A DNA stretch of 64,000 bases from Paenibacillus hunanensis (GTDB lineage Bacteria; Bacillota; Bacilli; Paenibacillales; Paenibacillaceae), in NCBI RefSeq assembly GCF_014645615.1, contig NZ_BMMB01000005.1, forward strand, positions 1 through 64,000. The letters are read 5' to 3'. Shown here piece by piece: positions 53,838-62,717 of the stretch. A program made the position numbers and the translations under genes. Within the stretch, counting starts at the first letter, position 1. The number at the start of each line of letters is the position of its first letter. The notes under the pieces are model-generated. The model did no database searches, had not been told where the DNA came from, and was given only the letters and a program-made list of their open reading frames with translations.

Positions 53838-55001
53838 TTAATGCGTTTCGATTCCTGCTTCATCGGGAACATTAGTCGTAGCCAGCTCATCGCGCCCGGA
53901 CGTATGATCCGAGACGGATTCGATGTGGGATGAAGCTTCGATATCGCCTTTCGTTTTGCTCGTCATTTGTCCGTATATATCCTGTTTGGTACGCAAAAGC
54001 TGCGCGAGAAACGCGAGTGTTAGTCCCTGTCCCCAGCCCTGAATACGTTTCTCAGGAACCTGACGGTAGCCATCGATATCGTTCATTACCGCGGTTCCTG
54101 CGGATACACCGGTGACTGTGCCATCCTCCTTAATGCGTGCAAGAATGCCGTCGATCGCCTTTTGCGAATACTTGTTATATAGTCGTCCTCTCATAAGCAG
54201 TGCCGTCGCAATACCTGCGGAGCCAGACGTTTCCAGATAGGATGTCTCATCATCCAGTACTGTATGCCATAGCCCTTCCGGTGCTTGCAGACGTACGAGC
54301 GCACTCAGCTGATCTCGTAACGAGCCATCGATCATCATATAGGATGGATGCTGAACCGGGACATATTGCAGTGCCTTGGACATCGTTAATGCTGCCCAGG
54401 AATTGCCACGCGCCCAGTAGATCGAGGACATATGATTCCCCTGCACGTTATCCCAGCCATGATAATACAGATTCGTATCCGCATCCTGTAGCAGCTCCTC
54501 ATGCCCATGATACTGCCGTAGTCCATCCTCAAAATAACGCTCATTTCCGAGCAGATGCCCGATACGCAGCAGATAATAGCCTGCCATAAACATCGTATCC
54601 ACCCACGCCTGCTCCGGGAAAATATCTGTCTCCGAGTTGACGGTATGCTGGAACACGCCTTCCGCAAAGCGCTCTGCCTTCGTATCCAGAAACTCTGCCA
54701 TTTCCTTCGCGATCTGCAAATATTGCTCTTCTCCTGTCGCTTCGTACAGGGTGAGCAGTCCGTGACCAATCGATACACCATTTACCGACAATGGCGGCAA
54801 GCCATCTGCAATATTCTCGTCTACCCATTCACGCAGCTTGTCTAAATATTCACGCTTGCCTGTCGCTTCATACGCTTCACATACGCCGTAAAAAGCTACG
54901 CCACCGGGCCAATCCCAGTTGAAGTCCATATTAAAGGTGCGTTCTACAACGCGGTCGATGATTTGCTTGATGTGTTGCTCGTCGAAATGCAATGCTGGCA
55001 T
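53838..55001 (-). CDS. GH105-family unsaturated glycuronyl hydrolase
   Basis: 387 aa without a signal peptide, so cytoplasmic. The (alpha/alpha)6-barrel motifs are present: NWDWPGGVAFYGVCEAYEAT, then QAWVDTMFMAGYYLLR with the catalytic Asp135 (equivalent to Asp143 of Bacillus YteR), MSSIYWARGNSWAALTMS and RIQGWGQGLTLAFL. GH105 enzymes remove unsaturated uronic acid from oligosaccharides made by lyases, especially rhamnogalacturonan fragments. The last ~35 residues are a polar, Ser/Thr/Asp-rich tail not typical of the fold. It lies between a secreted DUF5695-type protein and a sugar importer, and is flanked by direct copies of the palindromic element. Confidence 0.9.
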   Translation of the reverse strand: MPALHFDEQHIKQIIDRVVERTFNMDFNWDWPGGVAFYGVCEAYEATGKREYLDKLREWVDENIADGLPPLSVNGVSIGHGLLTLYEATGEEQYLQIAKEMAEFLDTKAERFAEGVFQHTVNSETDIFPEQAWVDTMFMAGYYLLRIGHLLGNERYFEDGLRQYHGHEELLQDADTNLYYHGWDNVQGNHMSSIYWARGNSWAALTMSKALQYVPVQHPSYMMIDGSLRDQLSALVRLQAPEGLWHTVLDDETSYLETSGSAGIATALLMRGRLYNKYSQKAIDGILARIKEDGTVTGVSAGTAVMNDIDGYRQVPEKRIQGWGQGLTLAFLAQLLRTKQDIYGQMTSKTKGDIEASSHIESVSDHTSGRDELATTNVPDEAGIETH

Positions 55002-55057
55002 GGTGAAGCCTCCTTGTTTTTAGGGTTTGTGTAAAACGTAGCTGGGGTGAGCAGGGG

Positions 55058-55183
55058 CCACTCCGGGAAGGAATAAGGGGACGGGCTCTGGTATCGCACA
55101 GGAATCTATGGAGTAGGAGTGGATTGTAGATTCCCGTGCTCAAAAGTCGCCCTTTCCCCTTATTTCCTTCCCTCCGTTCCGTG
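55058..55183. repeat. Dispersed palindromic element, copy D (internally deleted)
   Basis: Forward orientation like A and B. Both ends and the GCACAGGAATC-type central stem are kept, but the middle segment with the GC-loop and GTGTTAG hairpins is missing. This gives a natural short form of the element. It begins 57 bases upstream of the GH105 start. Confidence 0.88.
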
Positions 55184-55427
55184 CTGCTCATAACATACGT
55201 CTTCACGCAAATTTTCAGTGGCATTTTTGAAAGAATTTTAAGGGCTTTTTGTAGGACTTTTTTAAATATTTAGGTTGTTTTGAAAGTCTTGTTGAAATGG
55301 GCTTTATCTACCCATCTTCTGCTATAAATGTACTTATACAGCGTTAAATTGATGTGATGTATTAGGGTATAGATTGATCTTCTAAGTTTTGTAGAGTGCA
55401 TGAGTAACATTGTATAGGTGCAAGAAT

Positions 55428-55623
55428 CACGGAACGCAGGAAAGGAAATAAGGGGAGTGGACGGACTTATAGTGTTAGCGATCTTCTAACACGTGGTTTA
55501 ATAAAGAATGATTTTTGCTAAGCAAAATATCTCACCTCTTCCGCGCGGGAATCTACATCTCTTCCTAATCCATAGATTCCTGTGCGAGACGGGGAGTCCG
55601 TCCCCTTATTCCTTGCCGGAGTG
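55428..55623. repeat. Dispersed palindromic element, copy E (reverse)
   Basis: Reverse orientation relative to A. Full length with GTGTTAG/CTAACAC, the GCTAAGCAAAAT hairpin and a GCGGGAATCTA stem pairing with TAGATTCCTGTGC. It ends just before the stop codon of the sugar permease gene. Confidence 0.9.
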
Positions 55624-55664
55624 GTTGATGCCCTACAACAACAGTTTGCTCAATCGCTCATTAA

Positions 55665-56564
55665 TCACCCTTTAATCCCACTACTGCTAATCCCTTCAAC
55701 GATATGCTTCTGGAACAGGAAGAATACAAGAATAACCGGTAGCAGACTTACCATGGACATGGCGAACATGCCGCCCCAGTTGGATGCGGATTCGCTGTCT
55801 AGGAACATTTTGAGGCCCATCGACACGGTGTATTTGTCCGGTGAATTAAGGTACAGTACTGGGCCGAGCAGGTCTTCCCATCTCCAGTAGAAGGAGAAGA
55901 TCGCTGCGGTAGCAAGTGATGCTTTGATCAGTGGCATGATGATTTGTAGAAATAATCGGAACTTGCCACAGCCGTCGATGGTGGCGGCTTCGTCGAGTTC
56001 TTTTGGGATGGTGCGGATGAATTGTACCATCAGGAAAATGAAAAACGGTGCGCCGAAAAATTGCGGTACGACGATTGGCCAAATCGTATTGAGCCAGCCG
56101 AGCTTGGTAAAAATGATATATTGCGGCACCAGCACCACATCGTGTGGTAGCATCAGCGTAACCATCATCACGCCGAACCAGAAGGTGCGTCCGACGAATT
56201 GAAGGCGAGCGAAGCCAAAGGCGATCAATGCGGATGAAAGGACGACACCGAGCGTGGATAGCACGACGATGACGAGTGAGTTCCAGATATAATGTCCAAA
56301 TGAATAGCCGCCAATGCCCTTCCAGCCTGTTACATAGTTCGTCCAGATCCATTCTGCCGGTAGCAATGTAGTCGCTGTTGTGAAGATGGTGCGGCTTTCC
56401 TTGAATGAACTAAAAAACATCCAGATGATCGGGTACAGCATCAACAGGGCGAGCGCGCCGACAAGGATGTGGTAGAGCGGCCATTTAACACGACGCCACA
56501 AGGTGCCGCGCTGCATGCCTGTACCTGCAATCGTGCTATATTGCTGTGCTTTTGGTCCATCCAT
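55665..56564 (-). CDS. Sugar ABC transporter permease (MalG-like, CUT1)
   Basis: 299 aa, six hydrophobic segments, with the EAA loop [20 protein letters not shown] in the C-terminal half. Second membrane subunit of a CUT1-type carbohydrate importer, paired with the permease at 56568 and the binding protein at 57821. The operon encodes no ATPase, as is common when a shared MsmX-type ATPase is used. Confidence 0.93.
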   Translation of the reverse strand: MDGPKAQQYSTIAGTGMQRGTLWRRVKWPLYHILVGALALLMLYPIIWMFFSSFKESRTIFTTATTLLPAEWIWTNYVTGWKGIGGYSFGHYIWNSLVIVVLSTLGVVLSSALIAFGFARLQFVGRTFWFGVMMVTLMLPHDVVLVPQYIIFTKLGWLNTIWPIVVPQFFGAPFFIFLMVQFIRTIPKELDEAATIDGCGKFRLFLQIIMPLIKASLATAAIFSFYWRWEDLLGPVLYLNSPDKYTVSMGLKMFLDSESASNWGGMFAMSMVSLLPVILVFFLFQKHIVEGISSSGIKG

Positions 56565-56567
56565 CGC

Positions 56568-57467
56568 TTAACGGCCTCCTTCCGACTCGTAAAATACCCA
56601 GAGCTTTGAGGTTTTGAACAAAATGAAGGTGATCACACCGATGAAGATCAGCATAATCCATGCCATCGCAGACGCATAACCCATGTTGTTAAACATGAAC
56701 GCCTGACGGAACAGATAGAGCGAGTACAGCATCGTGCCATCCAGTGGGCCACCCTCGCCTTTGGAAATAATATACGCAGGCACGAACGTCATAAATGCAC
56801 TGATCGTCTGCATGATCAGATTGAACAAAATGATCGGGCTGAGCAGTGGCAGTGTGATGCTGAAAAATTTGCGAACTGGCTTTGCACCGTCCACACTTGC
56901 CGCCTCGTACATTTCCCCGGAAATATTTTTAAGACCTGCGAGGAAGATGAGCATGGACGAGCCGAACTGCCATACCGACAGCGTAATCAGCATACCGAGC
57001 GCTGCATTCGGATTGCCAAACCATTGCACAGGTGCAGCACCAAGCGCCATCAGCATGCCGTTCACGATCCCCTGCTCGCTGAAAATATTACGCCACATAA
57101 TCGATACCGCGACGCTACCGCCGATGATCGATGGCAGGTAGTAGATCGTACGATAGGTACCGATCATGCGTGAGCCTGTATTCAAAATCATCGCGACAAA
57201 CAGGGCAAAGGTCAGTCGCAGCGGCACGCCGATAAACACGTAATAGAGCGTGACCTTGACCGAATTCCAATACTTCGGATCATTCGTAAACATCTTCTCA
57301 AAGTTAGACAATCCGACCCAGCGTGGTGGGCTAAACAGGTTGTAGCTCGTAAAGGATAAATACAGCGATATGAACATCGGAATCAGCGTGAACGCCAGAA
57401 ATCCGATAATGAACGGACTAATAAACGTATAGCCGGTCAGATTGGCTTTGAGCGAATGGTTTCGCAT
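56568..57467 (-). CDS. Sugar ABC transporter permease (MalF-like, CUT1)
   Basis: About 299 aa with six hydrophobic segments and the EAA loop EMYEAASVDGAKPVRKFFSI. Start at ATG 57467 with GGGAGG upstream; an earlier GTG at 57479 overlaps the ribosome site. The stop lies three bases from the next permease start. Belongs to the import system used with the GH105 enzyme. Confidence 0.92.
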   Translation of the reverse strand: MRNHSLKANLTGYTFISPFIIGFLAFTLIPMFISLYLSFTSYNLFSPPRWVGLSNFEKMFTNDPKYWNSVKVTLYYVFIGVPLRLTFALFVAMILNTGSRMIGTYRTIYYLPSIIGGSVAVSIMWRNIFSEQGIVNGMLMALGAAPVQWFGNPNAALGMLITLSVWQFGSSMLIFLAGLKNISGEMYEAASVDGAKPVRKFFSITLPLLSPIILFNLIMQTISAFMTFVPAYIISKGEGGPLDGTMLYSLYLFRQAFMFNNMGYASAMAWIMLIFIGVITFILFKTSKLWVFYESEGGR

Positions 57468-57820
57468 ACGTCCATGCACCTCCCGTAATAGATAGCGTTG
57501 GTTTAAAATAACGCAGCCTGCTCCAACATCCGAGACTATGCGGCGGCTGGCATGAAAGGCTGCGTTGATGACGTGTTAAGATGGTTGTTGATACTTGTTG
57601 ATACTTGTTGATGGTTGAACTGATCGGTTGGAGCAGACCCAACTTTGAGAAACACTAAGCGAACGGACTTGATGCAGTGACGCAAAATCACTTGTATCGC
57701 TCCCCGTGTTAGAGTATCCCTAATATTTGAAATCATCCTTTTCCGTTCGCTTTTTCCTTCGCCGGGTTCCTCTGCTCACGATAAGGCTTACCGATCAAAC
57801 AGCCATCCTGCTCACAGTGA
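57468..57820. other. Operon gap with element H
   Basis: 353 bases between the binding protein and permease genes. It holds a 10-bp tandem repeat (TTGTTGATAC, about 2.9 copies, 57585-57613) and element H at 57657-57752. A long hairpin here could lower expression of the permeases relative to the binding protein. Confidence 0.55.
57657..57752. repeat. Palindromic element H, distant relative of the family
   Basis: Ends are AAGCGAACGGA (57657-57667) and TCCGTTCGCTT (57742-57752), a perfect 11-bp pair that differs from the other copies. Inside, GCAAAATCACTT and CCGTGTTAGAG-type segments recall the middle of copies A and B. Confidence 0.6.
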
Positions 57821-59119
57821 TTATGGCTGGTTATTCGCTAGAATCGAGTTCGCATCTGCACGGAATTTGGCAGCAGCATCAGCGGCTGTCATTTGACCGA
57901 AATTGATTTGCTCCACATAGTCGGACAGGCTGGCGATTACCTCAGCAGAGCCGACTGGCGGTGGTGGACTCATTGGCGAAGCGATCGGCTCCATTTTGCT
58001 AACAAAATCGAATACCTGCTTCTCGGCATCGGTCAGCTCTGGCGTGATTGCTTCTTTGATCTTGGAAGAGATTGGTACACCGCGCTCGCCCTTGATCAGC
58101 TTGTTGGCTTCTTCGTTGTTAATCCAGAAGTCGATGAATTTGGCTGCTTCGTCCTTGGATTGTGAATTTTTCGAGATTGCCCAGTACATACTTGGCTGCA
58201 TGTAAATGCCCTTTTCCATATCCGGTCCGAGCATTGGAGCCAGTGCCATCGGGCGATCTGATACCTTTTGCAGCGCGACAAACTGGTTCGACCACTGCCA
58301 TGTACCAATCGCTGTCCCTTTGACCACCGCAGATTCCTCCAGAATGCCTTTGTTCTGGCTCAATGTTTCCTGCGAAGGGGTAGCGCCTTCCTTCATCAGC
58401 TTGGCTAGACGACCGAAGAAGTCAGCGAACAGTGCATCATCCTCATAGCCAAGCCCAGTGCCCTGCGCATTGTAGAGCGAGGCGCCTTTCGTTCTCAGGT
58501 AGTAGTTGAAAAATACATCCGCCGTCATCGACTCGTCAAAGTAGATGCCTTTATCCTTCGCTTGCAGAGCAAGCTTCTCATAATCATCCCATGTCCAATC
58601 GGCTGGCAGCTCGTTAATGCCCGCCTTTTTCAGCAGCTCTGGATTGTACTGGTAACCTAACACGTTCACACCTGCCGGAATCCCGTACTGTGTGCCGCCG
58701 ATCATGCCTGTGCTAATGACGCTCTCGCTCACATCGTCCAGCTTGATGCCGTTACCAATGTATGGCTTCAGATCTTCAAGCTGACCATTTTTCGCATACT
58801 GGCTAATGTAGGAGATGTCCATCTGGATAATGTCGGGTAATTGATTCGCTGCGGCTTGCGGAGCAAGCTTTTTCCAGTAATCATCAAAGGAAGCATATTC
58901 GACATCAATGTTCACGCCCGGGTTCTGCTTTTTGTACAGATCGATAACCTGCTGCGTATAGCTATGACGCGTGTCCGAACCCCACCAGGCGATCCGAATC
59001 GTCTTGCCTCCCTGATCGCCACCGCTTGCGCCTGTACTGCTACCGGAATTACCACACGCTGTAATCATCAGCAAAATGGCTACCAGTACGGCGATCGCTG
59101 CTGTCTTTTTCATCTTCAT
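57821..59119 (-). CDS. Carbohydrate ABC transporter substrate-binding lipoprotein
   Basis: 432 aa. The lipobox ITACG places the acyl Cys at 22, followed by a Gly/Ser linker. The mature protein fits the family 1 sugar-binding fold: TIRIAWWGSDTRHSYTQQV, LPDIIQMD, GIPAGVNVLGYQYNPELLKKAG and GTWQWSNQFVALQK. A Pro-rich MSPPPPVGSAEV segment near 375 is typical. The promoter region contains a catabolite-control cre match at 59195-59208. It feeds the permeases at 55665-57467. Confidence 0.93.
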   Translation of the reverse strand: MKMKKTAAIAVLVAILLMITACGNSGSSTGASGGDQGGKTIRIAWWGSDTRHSYTQQVIDLYKKQNPGVNIDVEYASFDDYWKKLAPQAAANQLPDIIQMDISYISQYAKNGQLEDLKPYIGNGIKLDDVSESVISTGMIGGTQYGIPAGVNVLGYQYNPELLKKAGINELPADWTWDDYEKLALQAKDKGIYFDESMTADVFFNYYLRTKGASLYNAQGTGLGYEDDALFADFFGRLAKLMKEGATPSQETLSQNKGILEESAVVKGTAIGTWQWSNQFVALQKVSDRPMALAPMLGPDMEKGIYMQPSMYWAISKNSQSKDEAAKFIDFWINNEEANKLIKGERGVPISSKIKEAITPELTDAEKQVFDFVSKMEPIASPMSPPPPVGSAEVIASLSDYVEQINFGQMTAADAAAKFRADANSILANNQP

Positions 59120-59194
59120 GCTTGTTATCCCCTCTCGTTATGAACCGTCTGATCTAGCGATGAGTCTGACGCAGAAGTCGTTACTATGTGTTTT

Positions 59195-59208
59195 TGTTAA
59201 CGCTTACA
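59195..59208. promoter_or_regulatory. Catabolite repression (cre) site
   Basis: TGTTAACGCTTACA matches the CcpA consensus TGWNANCGNTNWCA at every defined position. It is 76 bases upstream of the binding-protein start, so the importer operon is likely repressed by preferred sugars. Confidence 0.8.
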
Positions 59209-59396
59209 TTATGATCGTGTTTTTATTTTCGCAGATGCGCAGGGTCAAATGAATACACAAATCCGAGGTTTTGGTGTAAAAAACAGAGGCTTGGGGTAGC
59301 AGAATATGTACGAGAAATCCCTTAAACCATAATAAATTGTACTTTACTCCCACCTAACTGTTCAGAAAAAAGCACATTTCAATCCTTCATCGTATG

Positions 59397-59425
59397 TTGA
59401 CTTTTTCATAATGAGATTGTAATTT
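59397..59425 (+). promoter_or_regulatory. Candidate sigma-A promoter for the first copper-amine-oxidase-N1-like gene
   Basis: TTGACT (59397-59402), 17-base spacer, TAATTT (59420-59425). The leader to 59570 is about 140 bases. Confidence 0.5.
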
Positions 59426-59569
59426 GATTCATGTAATTACAATAAAAGGAGGGATATCTGTTTTACTATGCCGTTTAGCTTCAGTAGCCCTTAGACAGCA
59501 AAAAAGCTCGAAACTACTCTATAACTACTTAACCTAACAGTTGATTAACAACATGATGGAGGTCAAAAA

Positions 59570-60055
59570 ATGAAGCTTTTCAAACATTTATCTTCTCTTG
59601 CGATTGCAGCAACCCTTCTGCTCCCCATTTCCAATATTGCCAGTGCTTCTCGTGACTTTCCTGAGATTTATGTCAATCATGAGAAATTAGATATTTATGC
59701 TGCTGTTGCGACAATAGGTGTTACGTATGTCCCTTTTCGTCCGATCTTTGAAAAGCTACAGATGACTGTAAACTGGGACAATGCTAAAAAATCAGTGACT
59801 GCTACGAATGGAACGACAACGATTGTACTAACAAACAACTCTTACATAGCCTACGTAAACGATAAAGAAGTGCAATTGCTTAATCCGCCATCTTATAATC
59901 CTCAGGACGGCATCTTCTACGTCAATTTACGTTTTGTCGCTGAATCCACAGGGGCTACCGTCAACTGGTCCAAAGATGATCAAACAGACAGCGCCACGAT
60001 CAATATTACCGACCCCAATCTGTCCAAGCTCCCATCCGATACGAGCAGCCAATAA
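59570..60055 (+). CDS. Secreted copper-amine-oxidase-N1-like domain protein (copy 1)
   Basis: 161 aa. Signal peptide MKLFKHLSSLAIAATLLLP ends near ASA, then a single Cu_amine_oxidN1-type domain (VTYVPFRPIFEKLQMTVNWD, IFYVNLRFVAESTGATVNWS). Such domains are abundant in Paenibacillus secreted proteins and probably bind the cell surface or other proteins; they are not oxidases. It is a clear paralogue of the next gene. GGAGG precedes the ATG. Confidence 0.85.
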   Translation: MKLFKHLSSLAIAATLLLPISNIASASRDFPEIYVNHEKLDIYAAVATIGVTYVPFRPIFEKLQMTVNWDNAKKSVTATNGTTTIVLTNNSYIAYVNDKEVQLLNPPSYNPQDGIFYVNLRFVAESTGATVNWSKDDQTDSATINITDPNLSKLPSDTSSQ

Positions 60056-60158
60056 TCCATTGCAGCTACGTTCGATTTTGGTCTCTATCTGTTCATTTTC
60101 GAGTCACAGTGTATACTATAAGCGTATAACCATGAGATTGAACAATGGAGGCTACTAC

Positions 60159-60605
60159 ATGAAACTCAGTAAATCCATATATATTCTGGCAGTTCTAATA
60201 CTGTGTATGCTCCTACGTGCCCCTCAGGCACACGCATCCCTGGAACAGCCAGAAGTGTATGTAAATAACGAAAACGTAGACATGCACGCCGTTGTCTCGG
60301 CAGCAGGCATCACCTACGTTCCCTTTCGTACCGTATTCGAAAAACTACATATGAACGTCGATTGGGACAACACCAAAAAATCCGTGACCGCCACCAATGA
60401 CCATACCACCATCACACTAACCGCCTACTCCGACAAAGCCTATGTCAACGGACAAGAATTCGACCTGCTCGAACCCCCAATCTACAACCAGGACGACCAG
60501 CTCTTCTACGTCAACCTCCGCTTCGTAGCCGAAGCCTCCGGCGCCCAGGTCACCTGGATCACAAAAGACGATAACGCTCGCATCTATATTAAAATTCCAA
60601 ATTAA
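60159..60605 (+). CDS. Secreted copper-amine-oxidase-N1-like domain protein (copy 2)
   Basis: 148 aa, a tandem paralogue of the protein at 59570. Signal peptide (KLSKSIYILAVLILCMLLRA, ending near AHA) and one domain (ITYVPFRTVFEKLHMNVDWD, LFYVNLRFVAEASGAQVTW). GGAGG precedes ATG 60159; an earlier frame start inside copy 1 is not supported. Third-position C becomes frequent in its last ~150 bases, unlike copy 1, which suggests separate ancestry for that part. Confidence 0.85.
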   Translation: MKLSKSIYILAVLILCMLLRAPQAHASLEQPEVYVNNENVDMHAVVSAAGITYVPFRTVFEKLHMNVDWDNTKKSVTATNDHTTITLTAYSDKAYVNGQEFDLLEPPIYNQDDQLFYVNLRFVAEASGAQVTWITKDDNARIYIKIPN

Positions 60606-60640
60606 GAACCATCAAACCAATACGATCGTTCCTCACAACA

Positions 60641-60680
60641 AACGCTTATCTCCAAATGAACTTGATTGGAGATAAGCGTT
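60641..60680 (+). terminator. Terminator after the tandem secreted-protein genes
   Basis: Perfect 14-bp arms AACGCTTATCTCCA and TGGAGATAAGCGTT, followed by a short T-rich stretch. Confidence 0.85.
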
Positions 60681-60832
60681 TTCTACTGCTTCCTCCTCAC
60701 AGGAGTAAATGCCGACACCACTCCCAATGATCCAGTGATCGCATCAAGCCTATTTTGCTTGTTATAATTTGTGTTTTCAATGCTCTTAAAACTCATACCA
60801 TTCTAAGTGCCTTTCTTGCTCCCAATGCCCAA

Positions 60833-60885
60833 TGCTTTTACTGCTTTTACTGCTTTTACTGCTTTTACTGCTTTTACTGCTTTTA
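60833..60885. repeat. Tandem 9-bp repeat (TGCTTTTAC)
   Basis: Almost six exact copies (five full, one lacking its last base). It ends 17 bases before palindromic element F. The period of nine is in frame, but no gene uses it. Confidence 0.92.
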
Positions 60886-60901
60886 AAAATGATGCAGGCA
60901 G

Positions 60902-61029
60902 CACGGAACGCAGGCAAGGAAATAAGGGAAAAGGACTCCTTTGGAGGGGCGGGAATCTTCATTCTCACCCCATTCCAAAAGATTCCCGCGGCTCCACCCG
61001 AGTCCGTTCCCTTATTCCTTGCCGGAGTG
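60902..61029. repeat. Dispersed palindromic element, copy F (reverse, internally deleted)
   Basis: Reverse orientation, short form like copy D. The central stem is GGGAATCTT with AAGATTCCC as in copy C. It lies between convergent genes (the second copper-amine-oxidase-N1-like gene and the response regulator). The remaining sequence to 61157 has degenerate AGATTTA-type repeats. Confidence 0.9.
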
Positions 61030-61157
61030 CTTGATGCCCCATCCCAACAAACTCCCTAAACATTCCACGCAATTCAAAAATTTAGAGATTTAAAGATTTA
61101 GAGACTCAGAGATTTAAAAATTTAAGAGCTCAAACCACTTCACTCCCCCCAGGCATC

Positions 61158-62717
61158 TTACTCCCCACACCTACGATATTCCGTCGGCGTCATCCCCGTC
61201 ACCTTCTTAAACACCTGACTAAAATACTGCGAATTCCCCCCAAACCCAAACAGCTCCGCCAGTTCAAACACCTTCACATCGCCACTGCGCCGAATATGCT
61301 CCATCGCCCGCTCGATCCGATACCGATTCACATAATGTGAAAAATTATCTCCAGTCACCTTTTTGAAAATTTTACCGAGATAGTCCGGGTTCATATACAG
61401 CATCTGATTGGCTACACCGTTCAGCGATAGCTCGGCATTCACATAATTCTCCTCGATAATCCGTAGCATTTTATTCACAACCGATGACTGGCGGTTCATA
61501 TTACTGCGGTAGTATCCACCTGTCAGCTCCACAGCAGCCTGGCGGATAAAGTCATGTAGCCCGGTCAGTGTATCCAGTCGGGACAGCTCCGCCAGCCGTG
61601 CAGTTGGTGTGCTTCGTTCATCCTCCGGGTACAGACGCAGCATTACCGCATACAGCTGTAGCACATACGAGCGTGTCACCGCGATATCGTGACGTAGCTC
61701 CCCCAGTGTAGCAAATAGTCCAGCGATCTCTGCCTCCACCTCCTGCACCTGCCCTGACCGGATCATCATCGTGAATTGCTCTTCATCCAGCTCAAAGCCG
61801 CTATGCTCCCGTCCATCGCTTAGCGCCACATCCTGCCGTGTGATTAGACTGCCACCACCCACATAGAAGCGCTGGGTCATATACTGGCGCGCATTACGAT
61901 ACAGCCTCCGCAGCTCCTCCATTCGTCCAGCCTCGCTAACGGCTGCCGTGAGCTCTAATTTATAAAAGCCTGCGAATATATCCTTGACTTGATTTAGCCC
62001 CTCCATCAGCCCGGTCACCTCACCGGGATCATCCATAAGCAGCAATAGCTCATCGTGAAGCTGAATCGTCGTTCCCATGAGCACGCCCTCCAGCACATCC
62101 TCAGCGATATTTTTGAGGGCAAATAAGTGCTCGTATTCGTCCGAATTCTCCGCACGTAACAGCACCAGCCGCACGCTGCGATTACTGAGCTGCATATGGA
62201 ATAAGCGCTCATAATAGGCAAGATCGCGACTACCGTACATTTTATTAGAGATAAATTCCTTCAAAAACTGTTCCTTTACCTGAGGTAGCATCCGGCTAAA
62301 CTGCTCGCGCATCCGACTGACGAATAGCTCGCGCTCCTGCTCAGCCGCACGCTCCGACAGCAACTCCGCAATCGCCGCTTCGATCTGCTGCTCATTGCAA
62401 GGCTTGACCAGATAATGCTTTACGCCATATTGCATCGCTCGTCTGGCATAATCAAAGTCCTTATAGCCCGACAGCATAATAAAGCGTACATCTGGAAATT
62501 GCTCATACGTCTTCGCCACCAGCCCAATCCCATCCAGACCAGGCATGGAAATATCGCTAATGACGATGTCCGGCCGCTTCTCGGCAATCCGCTCATACGC
62601 TTCCAGCCCGTTACGTGCCGTACCGACCAGCTCTGTTCCACTCGCCTGCCAATCGACCACACTGGAGATACCCTCCAGAATCATGCGCTCATCATCCACC
62701 AACAGCACTTTGTACAT
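61158..62717 (-). CDS. YesN-like response regulator with AraC-type output domain
   Basis: About 519 aa. The receiver domain (MYKVLLVDDERMILEGI) has phosphoacceptor Asp55 and Lys105. The AraC/XylS pair of helix-turn-helix motifs fills the last ~100 residues (LSLNGVANQMLYMNPDYLGKI, then VFELAELFGFGGNSQYFSQ and FKKVTGMTPTEYR). ATG 62717 has AAAGGGGAG upstream; an earlier in-frame start at 62810 lies inside the kinase gene. The first 26 bases overlap the end of the kinase gene. Likely controls the adjacent sugar importer or hydrolases. Confidence 0.93.
   Translation of the reverse strand: MYKVLLVDDERMILEGISSVVDWQASGTELVGTARNGLEAYERIAEKRPDIVISDISMPGLDGIGLVAKTYEQFPDVRFIMLSGYKDFDYARRAMQYGVKHYLVKPCNEQQIEAAIAELLSERAAEQERELFVSRMREQFSRMLPQVKEQFLKEFISNKMYGSRDLAYYERLFHMQLSNRSVRLVLLRAENSDEYEHLFALKNIAEDVLEGVLMGTTIQLHDELLLLMDDPGEVTGLMEGLNQVKDIFAGFYKLELTAAVSEAGRMEELRRLYRNARQYMTQRFYVGGGSLITRQDVALSDGREHSGFELDEEQFTMMIRSGQVQEVEAEIAGLFATLGELRHDIAVTRSYVLQLYAVMLRLYPEDERSTPTARLAELSRLDTLTGLHDFIRQAAVELTGGYYRSNMNRQSSVVNKMLRIIEENYVNAELSLNGVANQMLYMNPDYLGKIFKKVTGDNFSHYVNRYRIERAMEHIRRSGDVKVFELAELFGFGGNSQYFSQVFKKVTGMTPTEYRRCGE

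Larger units (their letters stand above)
55002..55664. other. Intergenic region holding two opposite palindromic elements
   Basis: 663 bases that contain copy D at 55058-55183 (forward) and copy E at 55428-55623 (reverse) with about 245 AT-rich bases between them. No gene is supported. Confidence 0.6.

Noticed and set aside
53618..53890. Short minus-strand frame over element G
   Set aside because: Made by the repeat sequence, not protein-like, and without a ribosome site.
60833..61029. Insertion sequence at the tandem repeat and element F
   Set aside because: No transposase frame, and the terminal inverted repeats enclose only about 130 bases, so at most a non-autonomous element.
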